The notes under the pieces are model-generated. The model saw nothing but the letters and a program-made list of their open reading frames with translations. It was not told where the DNA came from and made no database searches. Positions 1 through 6,093 of a stretch of DNA of 7,422 nt are shown here, in pieces; position 1 is the stretch's first letter, and each line of letters starts with the position of its first letter. The translations under genes were made by a program, and so were the position numbers. The stretch comes from an uncultured Chloroflexota bacterium (lineage in GTDB: Bacteria > Chloroflexota > Limnocylindria > Limnocylindrales > CSP1-4). The stretch is from contig CAIYZX010000524.1 in the NCBI GenBank assembly GCA_903930745.1, positions 1-7,422 of the forward strand, given 5' to 3'.

Positions 1-495
1 GAGGAGCTTGCCCTCGATCGCGATGTTGGCCATGCCGGAGCGCTCGCTGATGATGCCCGCGAAGGCGCCCAGCGAGATGGGGGCGGCCAGGGCGAACGTG
101 CCGCCGATGACGCCGGTGAGGTTCGCGGGCTGGCCGGCCAGCAGCATCGCCAGGGTGGCGAAGACCCAGAACGGGACCACGGCGAGCAGGCTGAGGCGCC
201 ACGCGAACGAGGGGCCCTTCGCCAGCTGCAGGACCGCGGCGGCGCCGGTGACGACGCCCGCGATGATCCAGAGCAGGCCAACGGAGGTGTCAATGGCGAA
301 GAGGCTGCCGCCCTGCTTGTCGATCCAGAACGTGAAGGACGCGGTGACGGACAGGCCGTCCATCGCGGTCTTGAACGCGAGGAGTCCCAGGATCGCGAGG
401 CCGATGCCCCGGATCCGCGCGGACCGGAGGGCTCGCCGCTCGGCGGCGCTGGTCTCGGGCGCCACCTGCTCGAAGGTGGGGGTCGCGGCGGTCAT
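1..495 (-). CDS. Nucleoside ABC transporter permease 2 (BMP-type importer), N-terminal part
   Basis: Inner-membrane permease of the YufQ/NupQ type (branched-chain amino acid/nucleoside permease superfamily), second of the pair forming the channel. The frame is open for 165 codons from an ATG at 495 to the window edge, so the C-terminal half is missing. The hallmark loop ERSGMANIAIEG is at residues 151-162, matching the ERxGvvNIGxEG signature of this permease. Hydrophobic stretches near residues 29-45, 66-90, 101-120 and 126-148 look like membrane helices. The first three lie ahead of the usual family core, giving a longer N-terminus than the short Bacillus-type permeases. The start is supported by GGAGGT at 501-506 (minus strand), six bases upstream, and by the ATGA overlap with permease 1. 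A substrate other than nucleosides cannot be excluded from the permease alone. Confidence 0.9.
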   Translation of the reverse strand, partial: MTAATPTFEQVAPETSAAERRALRSARIRGIGLAILGLLAFKTAMDGLSVTASFTFWIDKQGGSLFAIDTSVGLLWIIAGVVTGAAAVLQLAKGPSFAWRLSLLAVVPFWVFATLAMLLAGQPANLTGVIGGTFALAAPISLGAFAGIISERSGMANIAIEGKLL

Positions 496-1694
496 GCGGC
501 ACCTCCGTCGGTGGCCACGACCGCGTCCTGCGGCCGGGGTGCCCTGATGCGGTAGATGGCGCGGACCAGGCCCGGCGCCGAGACGAACATGATGACGATC
601 GCCTGGATGAAGACGAGGAGGTCAAGCGGGATGCCCGTCTTCACGGCCATGAGGCCGCCGCCCGTGCGCAGGGCGCCGAAGAGGAGCGCCGCCGCCACGA
701 TGCCCGCCGGGCGGTTGCCCGCCAGCAGCGCCAGGGTGATGGCGTTGAAGCCCACGCCACCGCTGATGTCGTTGGACATCTGCGGGACCGTGCCAAGGAC
801 CTCCATGGAGCCGCCGAGACCCGCGAGGCCGCCGGAGAGGCTCATGGCGATCATGATGGAGCCGGATGCGCTCATGCCGGCGTACCGCGCGGCGTTGAGG
901 TTGAAGCCGGAGGCGCGGAGCTCGTAGCCCTTCGTGGTCTTGAACAGGAACCACGAGACCACCACGGCCATCACGAGCGCGAGGACGAAGCCCCAGTGGA
1001 GGCGGATCGCCGGCAGGTCCAGCATGCGCGGGATCTGCACCCAGTCCGTGAGGACCTTGGAGATGGGCTCGGAGCTGCCCGCCTTGCGCAGGTAGTCGCT
1101 GCGGAGGCCGAAGAGGACCACCTGGGCGGCCACGTAGTTGAGCATGATCGTGGTGATCACCTCGTGGGCGCCCATCTTGGCCTTCAGGAAGCCTGGCAGG
1201 AAGCCCCAGGCGGCACCGGTGAGGATGCCCGCCAGCGCGGAGGCGATGATCACGAGGAACATCGGCTGGTCCTTGAGGACGATGGCCGCCACCGTGGCGC
1301 CGAACGCGCCCAGGACGAACTGGCCCTCGACGCCGATGTTGAAGACGCCGGAGCGGAACGAGATCGCCACCGCCAGGCCGCAGAAGATCAGCGGGCTGGA
1401 TGCGACGAGCGTCTCCGTCAGGGGCCGGACCGCGGCCGCCATGGCGCGCGGGGTGGGGTCGTTGAGCGCCTTGGTGATCTTCTCCGGATCGCCGAAGGCG
1501 CCGATCACCATCGCGTAGTAGGCGTTGCCGATGTTGGCGAGGGCCGCGCCGATCGCGCCCAGCGGGTCCGTGCCCAGCTTGGACAGGTTCGCGAAGTCCG
1601 TGACCAGGATGAAGATGGAGCCCACGATGAACGCGGTGATGACCGCGAGCAGCGGGATGACGATGGGGCGCAGGGCCCGGGTCAGGCGGCTCAT
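492..1694 (-). CDS. Nucleoside ABC transporter permease 1 (BMP-type importer)
   Basis: Complete 400-residue integral membrane permease of the YufP/NupP type, pairing with permease 2 to carry the substrate across the cytoplasmic membrane. Visible family marks are a first membrane helix at about residues 10-32, the loop FRSGVFNIGVEGQ at 113-125, the GAHEVITTIMLN segment at 175-186, and a cytoplasmic loop around 257-275 (GYELRASGFNLNAARYAGM) that resembles the ATPase-contacting loop of this superfamily. Its ATG at 1694 overlaps the ATPase stop codon in an ATGA, and its own TGA overlaps the next permease's ATG the same way, so translation of the three genes is probably coupled. Only a weak GGTGG-like ribosome site precedes it. 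Length is typical for the larger partner of this permease pair. I see nothing broken. Nucleoside specificity is inferred from the operon and family, not from a residue in the protein. Confidence 0.95.
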   Translation of the reverse strand: MSRLTRALRPIVIPLLAVITAFIVGSIFILVTDFANLSKLGTDPLGAIGAALANIGNAYYAMVIGAFGDPEKITKALNDPTPRAMAAAVRPLTETLVASSPLIFCGLAVAISFRSGVFNIGVEGQFVLGAFGATVAAIVLKDQPMFLVIIASALAGILTGAAWGFLPGFLKAKMGAHEVITTIMLNYVAAQVVLFGLRSDYLRKAGSSEPISKVLTDWVQIPRMLDLPAIRLHWGFVLALVMAVVVSWFLFKTTKGYELRASGFNLNAARYAGMSASGSIMIAMSLSGGLAGLGGSMEVLGTVPQMSNDISGGVGFNAITLALLAGNRPAGIVAAALLFGALRTGGGLMAVKTGIPLDLLVFIQAIVIMFVSAPGLVRAIYRIRAPRPQDAVVATDGGAA

Positions 1695-3196
1695 GCAACA
1701 CCACCCATCAGCAGGCCCACCTTCTCGAAGGTCGCATCCTCACCCTCAACGATGCCAACGATGCCGCCACCCAGCATGACGGCGACCCGGTCGCCCACGG
1801 CGAGGACCTCCTCGAGCTCCGTGGAGACGATGAGGACGGCGGCGCCCTGGTCGCGCTGCTCCACCATCCGCTTGTGGATGTACTCGATGGAGCCCACGTC
1901 CAGGCCGCGCGTGGGCTGGGACGCGATCACCAGCCTGACCGGGCGGCTGAACTCGCGCGCCACGACCACCTTCTGCTGGTTGCCGCCGGAGAGCGAGCCG
2001 CCCGCGGTCTCGATGCCCGGGGTGCGGACGTCGTAGTCCTTGACCGCCGCCTTCGCCTTCTCGGCGATGACGCCCAGCTGGAGCTGGCCGCCCTTGCTGT
2101 ACGGGGCGCGGTGGTACTGGTCCAGGATGTAGTTCTCGGCCACGGACATGGCGCCGATCAGGCCGTCGCGGTTCCGGTCCTCCGGGACGTGGGCCACGCC
2201 CAGGTCGCTGATCTGGCGCGGCGACTGGCGCGTGGTGTCCGTCCCGCCAATGGTGATGGACCCGGAGTCCACGTTGCGAAGCCCCACCAGGGCCTCCACG
2301 AGCTCCGTCTGCCCGTTGCCCTGGACGCCCGCCAGCGCGACGATCTCGCCCGCGCGGATCTCAAGGCTCACGCCCTTGACGGCCATGTGCTCGCGATCGT
2401 CGCGGACGTGCAGGTCCTTCACGGAGAGGACCACGTCACCCGGCTGCGCCGGTCCCTTGACGACCTTGAGCTCAACGTCACGGCCAACCATGAGGTTGGC
2501 CAGGATCTCCCGGGTGGCGCCCTTCGGATCCACTGTGCCGGCGACGCGTCCACGCCGCAGGACGGTGATCCGGTCCGCGACCTCGAGGACCTCGTTGAGC
2601 TTGTGGGTGATGAAGATCACCGTGGTGCCGGCCTTCGCGAGGCCGCGGATGATCTCGAAGAGCTCCTCGGTCTCGAACGGCGTCAGCACGGCGGACGGCT
2701 CGTCGAGGACCAGGATGTCGCTCTTGCGATACAGCGCCTTCAGGATCTCCACCCGCTGGCGCACGCCCACGGGGAGGTCCTCGATGCGCGCATCGGGGTT
2801 GACGTTGAGGTTGTACTGCTCGCTCAGCTCCACGACGCGAGCACGCGCGGCCTTCCGGTCGAAGGTGCGCAGGAAGCCCGTGGTGCTCTCGGCGCCCAGG
2901 GCGACGGCTTCGACGACGTCGAAGACCGGGACCAGCTGGAAGTGCTGGTGGACCATGCCGATGCCGGCCTCGATGGCCTGGCGCGGGTCCAGGAAGGTTC
3001 GGGGCGTCCCGTCGATGAGGATCTCGCCCGAGTCCGGCTTGTACAGGCCGGACAGGATGTTCATCAGCGTGCTCTTGCCCGCTCCGTTCTCGCCGAGCAG
3101 GCCAAGAACCTCACCGCGGTCTGCCGCGATGGAGATCCGGTCGTTCGCGAGGACGCCCGGGAAACGCTTCGTGATGTCCTTGAGCTCGAGGCGCAT
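1691..3196 (-). CDS. Nucleoside ABC transporter ATP-binding protein (two fused ATPase domains)
   Basis: 501-residue cytoplasmic ATPase of the YufO/NupO type, energising the importer; RbsA/MglA proteins share the same double architecture. Domain 1 has an intact Walker A GENGAGKST (35-43), Q-loop Q84, signature LPVGVRQ (141-147), Walker B ILVLDEP (161-167) and H-loop H198. Domain 2 has a degenerate Walker A, GVQGNGQTEL (290-299), without the usual lysine, a good signature LSGGNQQ (402-408), Walker B region VIASQPTRGLDVG with Gln at 427 where catalytic Glu is expected, and Thr459 where the H-loop His should be. That asymmetry is usual in this family, so probably only domain 1 has a complete catalytic set. 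The ATG at 3196 was chosen because the family N-terminus (MRLELKDITKRFPG) begins there. A GAGGGA ribosome site lies nine bases upstream. The frame stays open further upstream but has no family similarity. Confidence 0.95.
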   Translation of the reverse strand: MRLELKDITKRFPGVLANDRISIAADRGEVLGLLGENGAGKSTLMNILSGLYKPDSGEILIDGTPRTFLDPRQAIEAGIGMVHQHFQLVPVFDVVEAVALGAESTTGFLRTFDRKAARARVVELSEQYNLNVNPDARIEDLPVGVRQRVEILKALYRKSDILVLDEPSAVLTPFETEELFEIIRGLAKAGTTVIFITHKLNEVLEVADRITVLRRGRVAGTVDPKGATREILANLMVGRDVELKVVKGPAQPGDVVLSVKDLHVRDDREHMAVKGVSLEIRAGEIVALAGVQGNGQTELVEALVGLRNVDSGSITIGGTDTTRQSPRQISDLGVAHVPEDRNRDGLIGAMSVAENYILDQYHRAPYSKGGQLQLGVIAEKAKAAVKDYDVRTPGIETAGGSLSGGNQQKVVVAREFSRPVRLVIASQPTRGLDVGSIEYIHKRMVEQRDQGAAVLIVSTELEEVLAVGDRVAVMLGGGIVGIVEGEDATFEKVGLLMGGVA

Positions 3197-3205
3197 GGAC
3201 GGGGG

Positions 3206-3211
3206 TCCCTC
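3206..3211 (-). promoter_or_regulatory. Ribosome binding site of the ATPase gene
   Basis: GAGGGA on the minus strand, nine bases before the ATG at 3196. It is the only purine-rich site near this start and helps reject starts further upstream in the open frame. It lies a few bases after the hairpin at 3217-3253. Confidence 0.5.
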
Positions 3212-3216
3212 GATAT

Positions 3217-3253
3217 GGAGCCGCCCGCCCCCGGCGAGGGAGCGGGCGGTTCC
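3217..3253 (-). terminator. Strong GC hairpin between the lipoprotein and ATPase genes (attenuator or mRNA-stabilising stem)
   Basis: In the 82-base gap, CCGCCCGC pairs perfectly with GCGGGCGG (3242-3249 with 3221-3228). Three further C-G pairs lie inside past a single bulged base, closing a six-base loop, and three more pairs lie outside past one mismatch. No U-run follows, so it does not look like a classic full terminator. In importer operons a stem right after the binding-protein gene often protects the upstream message or cuts read-through, giving more binding protein than transporter. That role is inferred. The hairpin itself is read directly from the sequence. Confidence 0.6.
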
Positions 3254-3278
3254 GGTATTGCCTGGGCGAGACCGCAGA

Positions 3279-4421
3279 CTACTTGAGGTAGTCGGCGACC
3301 TTGATGGCGCCGGACGCGATGTCCGCAGCCAGCTTGTCCACGCCGGCCTGGAGCTCGGGGGTGACGAGCGAGGCGAGGTCATGGAACGGGGAGATGCGGA
3401 CGCCCGCGTTGGCCAGGGTGCCGACGAAGTTCTCGCCACCCAGGTCGCCACCGGCGTTCTTCTTGATGGTCTCGAGGACCGCGACGTCGATGACCTTCTC
3501 AGCGGAGGTCAGGATCGCGCCGGCGTACTCCGGGATGGAGACGGCCTGGTCCGTGTCAACGCCGATGGCCCACTTGCCGGCGTCCAGCATGGCCTTGAGG
3601 GAACCGTTGCCGGTGCCGCCCGCGACGGGGCCGACGACATCGGCGCCCTGGTCCATGAAGGTCTTGGCCAGCTGCTCGCCCTTGGCCGCGTCACCCCAGG
3701 GGTTGTCGCCGCCGACGAACGTGCCGGTCTGCTTCGCGGCATCCCAGCCAAGGAGCTTGACCTTGGTGCCGTTCTGCTCGTTGTAGATCTTGATGCCGGC
3801 GTAGTAGCCGTCCATGAAGCGCGTGACGCCCGGGAACTGCATGCCGCCGTAGGTGCCCATGGCGCCGCTCTTGCTCACGCCCGCGGCGATGTAGCCGGCG
3901 AGGGTGGCAGCCTCATCGATCTGGAAGTCCAGGCCGGTGAAGTTGGAGGGGATGGGACCGTTCGCCCCCTCGTCCCAGGTGGCGTCCACCTGGCCGAAGG
4001 CGATGTCCGGGTTGGCCAGCGTGGCGTCAACCGTGGCCTGGCCCTGGAGGAAGCCGACCGTGATGATCGTGTCACAGCCCTCGTCGATGAGGCGCTGGAT
4101 GTTCGCGCTGTAGTCCGTGGCGCCCTGCGCCTCGGAGAACGCGATGTCGAAGCCCGCCGCCTTGGCGTCGTTCAGGCCCTTCATGGCCAGGTCGTTGAAG
4201 CCCTTGTCGCCAAGGCCGCCCGTGTCGAACGCGACGCAGGCCTTGTAGTCCGCGGCTGGAGCCTCGGTGGCCGGGGCGGGGGTTGCCGGGGCCTCGGTGG
4301 CCGGGGCGGGGGTGGCCGGGGCGGGGGTGGCCGGGGCGGGGGTGGCGGCGCCGCCACCGCAGGCCGCGATCAGGATGGCTGACGCCGCGCTAAGGGCGAG
4401 CAGCCGATGGGAAACCTGCAA
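3279..4421 (-). CDS. BMP/PnrA-family nucleoside-binding lipoprotein (ABC importer)
   Basis: 380-residue extracytoplasmic substrate-binding lipoprotein of the BMP family (PnrA/TmpC, Med, BmpA relatives), expected to deliver nucleosides to the importer encoded downstream. Residues 1-20 form a signal peptide ending in a lipobox IAAC with the lipidated Cys at 21. Residues 26-55 are six tandem ATPAP/ATEAP pentapeptides, a flexible tether. The binding domain starts near residue 60 and shows the family hallmark DTGGLGDKGFND (66-77), GPVAGGTGNGS (264-274), GVDTDQ (287-292) and ILTSAEKVIDVAV (303-315). The start is TTG at 4421, which fits the lipoprotein leader and has AGGAGG eight bases upstream. The frame is open much further upstream, but that part is compositionally antisense to the divergent genes. 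First gene of the importer operon. Purine nucleosides are the best-known ligand of the family; exact specificity is not readable here. Confidence 0.95.
   Translation of the reverse strand: MQVSHRLLALSAASAILIAACGGGAATPAPATPAPATPAPATEAPATPAPATEAPAADYKACVAFDTGGLGDKGFNDLAMKGLNDAKAAGFDIAFSEAQGATDYSANIQRLIDEGCDTIITVGFLQGQATVDATLANPDIAFGQVDATWDEGANGPIPSNFTGLDFQIDEAATLAGYIAAGVSKSGAMGTYGGMQFPGVTRFMDGYYAGIKIYNEQNGTKVKLLGWDAAKQTGTFVGGDNPWGDAAKGEQLAKTFMDQGADVVGPVAGGTGNGSLKAMLDAGKWAIGVDTDQAVSIPEYAGAILTSAEKVIDVAVLETIKKNAGGDLGGENFVGTLANAGVRISPFHDLASLVTPELQAGVDKLAADIASGAIKVADYLK
4257..4346 (-). repeat. Six 15-base tandem repeats encoding the ATPAP/ATEAP linker
   Basis: Six in-frame 15-base units inside the lipoprotein gene, coding ATPAP three times, then ATEAP, ATPAP, ATEAP. 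The units are almost identical at the DNA level, differing mainly where Pro becomes Glu and at one or two silent positions. This is a Pro/Ala-rich spacer between the lipid anchor and the binding domain, and a likely site of copy-number change by slippage. Confidence 0.9.
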
Positions 4422-4427
4422 CGTGTA

Positions 4428-4435
4428 CTCCTCCT
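4428..4435 (-). promoter_or_regulatory. Ribosome binding site setting the TTG start of the lipoprotein gene
   Basis: AGGAGGAG on the minus strand; its AGGAGG core lies eight bases before the TTG at 4421. It is near-perfect and decides the non-ATG start, since there is no ATG at a sensible distance and the signal peptide begins at this TTG. Confidence 0.8.
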
Positions 4436-4535
4436 GTGATCCCGGATCCCCTCGGCATGGGGCCGGGCCACGGGTACTGTAGCGCGACAACGCAAGGAGG
4501 CGCTGCCGCGCCCCTCTCCAGCTCCAGCCCTGCCC

Positions 4536-4541
4536 GGAGGA
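4536..4541 (+). promoter_or_regulatory. Ribosome binding site setting the GTG start at 4548
   Basis: GGAGGA, with seven bases between its GGAGG core and the GTG at 4548. It decides this start for the CoA-binding protein gene over the in-frame CTG further upstream. Confidence 0.75.
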
Positions 4542-4547
4542 CGTCTC

Positions 4548-5036
4548 GTGACCCACAGCGCCGCGGACCGCTCCTGGATCGCGACCCTCATCGCGGTCCA
4601 GGAGGGACGCTTCCCGCTGCCCCTTCTGGACGACGCGGGCATCCGCGACCTGCTCCGCTCGCGCCCCCGGATCGCCGTGATCGGCGGCTCCGCGAATCCG
4701 GGCCGCCCCTCGTACGGCGTGCTGGCGGGCCTGGTTCGGGCCGGCTACGACTGCGTGCCGGTCTCCCCCACCGCGGACGAGGTGGCGGGCCTGCGCTGCT
4801 ACCCCACGCTCGCGGACGCGGTGCGTGAGACGGGCCCGGTGGGGCTCGTGGACGTGTTCCGCCGCTCGGACCAGTGCGTCCCTCATGCCGTGGAGGCGGT
4901 GGAGGCGGGCGCGACGTGCCTGTGGCTCCAGCAGGGCATCGCGAACGCCGAGGCGGCGCGGATCGCCCACGAGGCCGGCCTGTCCGTGGTGATGGACCGC
5001 TGCACCCTCGTCGAGCACAACCGGCTGGCCCGCTGA
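4548..5036 (+). CDS. CoA-binding domain protein (YccU-like, CoA_binding_2 family)
   Basis: 162-residue soluble protein with one Rossmann-like CoA-binding domain, the family of E. coli YccU and succinyl-CoA synthetase alpha N-terminal domains. Family marks: RIAVIGGSANPGRPSYGV (41-58) with the nucleotide-binding glycine loop, PVSPTADEVAGLRCYPTLAD (71-90), VDVFRRSDQC (101-110), ATCLWLQQGI (122-131) and a C-terminal VVMDRCTLVEHNRL (147-160). CoA or another adenine-containing ligand is expected, but the physiological role of these stand-alone proteins is not established. The N-terminus carries about 25 residues more than the usual short form; the GTG start is fixed by its ribosome site. Its TGA overlaps the cdd ATG by one base (TGATG), so the two are probably translated together, tying this protein to nucleoside salvage by context only. 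No frameshift or missing motif is visible. Confidence 0.9.
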   Translation: MTHSAADRSWIATLIAVQEGRFPLPLLDDAGIRDLLRSRPRIAVIGGSANPGRPSYGVLAGLVRAGYDCVPVSPTADEVAGLRCYPTLADAVRETGPVGLVDVFRRSDQCVPHAVEAVEAGATCLWLQQGIANAEAARIAHEAGLSVVMDRCTLVEHNRLAR

Positions 5037-6013
5037 TGAGCACGCCGTCACCGTTCCCGGTGGTCCCGGCCTTCGCCGCCCGCCGCCCGTTCCTCCACGC
5101 CCGGCACGGCGAGGCGTTCGCCGTCGCGCTGGCCGAGCTCCTCGGCGGCCCCTCCGCGGATCCCCGCCATAGCGCCGCCGTGATCCCGGCCGCCGCCATC
5201 CCGGGCCTCGTCGCCCGGTTCGACCTGGACGGCGTGGAGGAGCTGATGACCCTCGCCCTGGAGCCCGCCCGGGCCCTCGCCCGGCCGCCGGTCTCCGGGT
5301 ACCACGTGGGCGCCGTCGCACTCTGCGAGCCGTCCGGGGACCTCCTGCTGGGCGGCAACCTGGAGCTGCCCGGCGGCTCCATCTGGCAGACCATCCATGG
5401 CGAGGGCTTCGTCACCGTCCTGGCCCGCACCCGGGGCCAGCGGATCCGGACGCTCCTCACCACGCAGGCCAGGCCGTGCGCGCACTGCCGCCAGGTGCTG
5501 GCGGAGGCGGAGGGCGGGATGGACCTGCGGATGATCGATCCCGTGGGCCACGCCATCCGCCTGGAGGACGTCTACCCGTGGCCGTTCGCGCCGCGGGACC
5601 TGGGCATGGAGGGGGCGCTCCCCCATCGACGGCCCTTCGCCTCGATCGCGGTCGGGGTTGGTCCGGCGGCGGACGGCACGGAGCTGCCGCCCATCGTCCG
5701 TGACCTCCTCGAGGCCGAGGGTGGCCGCGCCCACGCCCCGTACAGCGGCGTCACCGCGGCGGTCGTCCTGCGGCTGCGTGACGGGCGCCTCATCGGCGGC
5801 TCCGTGCTGGAGTCCGTGGCCTTCAACCCCACCATCGGGCCGGCCCAGGACGCGCTCGTGGGCGTGCTCGCCGCGGGCTCCGACTGGCCGGAGGTGGTGG
5901 AGGCGTGGCTCGCGGTGGGCCGAGGCGCCACCGTGAACCACGAGACCCCTTCGCGCGACGCCTTGGCCGCCGCCTGCCCCACGGCCGCGCTCCACGTCAC
6001 ATACTGGGCGTAG
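5036..6013 (+). CDS. cdd: Cytidine deaminase, long two-domain E. coli type
   Basis: 325-residue zinc enzyme that hydrolytically deaminates cytidine and deoxycytidine to uridine and deoxyuridine in the cytoplasm. The catalytic N-terminal domain shows SGYHVGAV (87-94), GGNLE (106-110) for ribose binding, zinc ligand His121 and catalytic Glu123 in TIHGEG, and zinc ligands Cys148 and Cys151 in PCAHC, followed by MDLRM (162-166). The C-terminal domain (about 200-325) repeats the fold without zinc ligands and keeps HAPYSGV (233-239) and the FNPTIGPAQDAL stretch (263-274), as in the E. coli enzyme. E. coli Cdd is 294 residues; the common Gram-positive form is only about 130. The usual HAE is HGE here, with both catalytic residues kept. 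The ATG overlaps the stop of the CoA-binding gene (TGATG), with no ribosome site of its own, which implies translational coupling. Confidence 0.93.
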   Translation: MSTPSPFPVVPAFAARRPFLHARHGEAFAVALAELLGGPSADPRHSAAVIPAAAIPGLVARFDLDGVEELMTLALEPARALARPPVSGYHVGAVALCEPSGDLLLGGNLELPGGSIWQTIHGEGFVTVLARTRGQRIRTLLTTQARPCAHCRQVLAEAEGGMDLRMIDPVGHAIRLEDVYPWPFAPRDLGMEGALPHRRPFASIAVGVGPAADGTELPPIVRDLLEAEGGRAHAPYSGVTAAVVLRLRDGRLIGGSVLESVAFNPTIGPAQDALVGVLAAGSDWPEVVEAWLAVGRGATVNHETPSRDALAAACPTAALHVTYWA

Positions 6014-6015
6014 AC

Positions 6016-6034
6016 GCGGCCGGACCCCGGCCGC
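6016..6034 (+). terminator. Perfect GC hairpin directly after cdd
   Basis: GCGGCCGG (6016-6023) pairs with CCGGCCGC (6027-6034) over a three-base loop, two bases after the cdd stop codon. No T-run follows; instead there is a C-rich, G-poor tract to about 6083. This could be a partial terminator, a stability element for the cdd message, or a Rho-linked site. Which of these is not decided by the sequence. Confidence 0.5.
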
Positions 6035-6083
6035 CCTCGCGCCCACTCTGTCTCCCGCCGCCCGCCCTCAATCCCCTCGACCC

Positions 6084-6088
6084 GGAGG
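6084..6088 (+). promoter_or_regulatory. Ribosome binding site setting the GTG start of the phosphorylase
   Basis: GGAGG, five bases before the GTG at 6094. It selects this start; the open frame continues upstream into cdd but has no other supported start. Confidence 0.75.
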
Positions 6089-6093
6089 AACCC

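Larger units (their letters stand above)
4422..4547. promoter_or_regulatory. Divergent intergenic region with a symmetric TACTGTA element
   Basis: 126 bases between the importer operon (minus) and the salvage genes (plus). Promoters for both directions should lie here. At 4475-4481 there is TACTGTA, which reads TACTGT on the plus strand and TACAGT on the minus strand. Both fit the loose TANNNT form of a high-GC minus-10 box. I found no convincing minus-35 partner at 16-18 bases in either direction, so the promoter assignment is weak. The shared position would allow joint control of uptake and catabolism. No riboswitch-like fold was recognised. Confidence 0.3.

Noticed and set aside
290..625. 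Minus-strand open frame of 111 residues across the permease junction
   Set aside because: It is out of frame with both permeases and Arg/Ser-rich. The true frame runs from the ATG at 495 to the window edge and carries the permease hallmark.
3197..3451. N-terminal extension of the ATPase into the lipoprotein gene region
   Set aside because: The family N-terminus begins at the ATG at 3196, and the extension is Ser/Arg-rich out-of-frame sequence from the lipoprotein gene.
4257..4346. CRISPR-like array
   Set aside because: The 15-base units are directly adjacent without spacers and encode an in-frame peptide linker.
2148..4382. Very long open frame on the plus strand opposite the ATPase and lipoprotein genes (also 1874-3286 and 996-2036)
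   Set aside because: High GC leaves few stop codons in antisense frames. The translations are Arg/Ala/Asp/Gly-rich with no recognisable domain, and the opposite strand has clear family motifs throughout.
4494..4505. AAGGAGG followed by an in-frame CTG as an earlier start for the CoA-binding protein
   Set aside because: CTG starts are rare and the spacing is only two bases. The GTG at 4548 has GGAGG at seven bases and the extra residues would be Pro/Ala-rich with no family match.
4422..4547. Purine-type or other riboswitch ahead of the importer operon
   Set aside because: The leader is too short and GC-rich, and I could not recognise any conserved riboswitch core.
4874..5035. Earlier in-frame ATG for cdd inside the CoA-binding gene
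   Set aside because: The translation from there is Gly/Arg-rich and unlike any deaminase; the ATG at 5036 overlaps the upstream stop as expected for coupled genes.
4422..5321. Upstream extension of the lipoprotein reading frame across the divergent genes
   Set aside because: The signal peptide, lipobox and ribosome site all place the start at the TTG at 4421; the extension is antisense to the CoA-binding and cdd genes.
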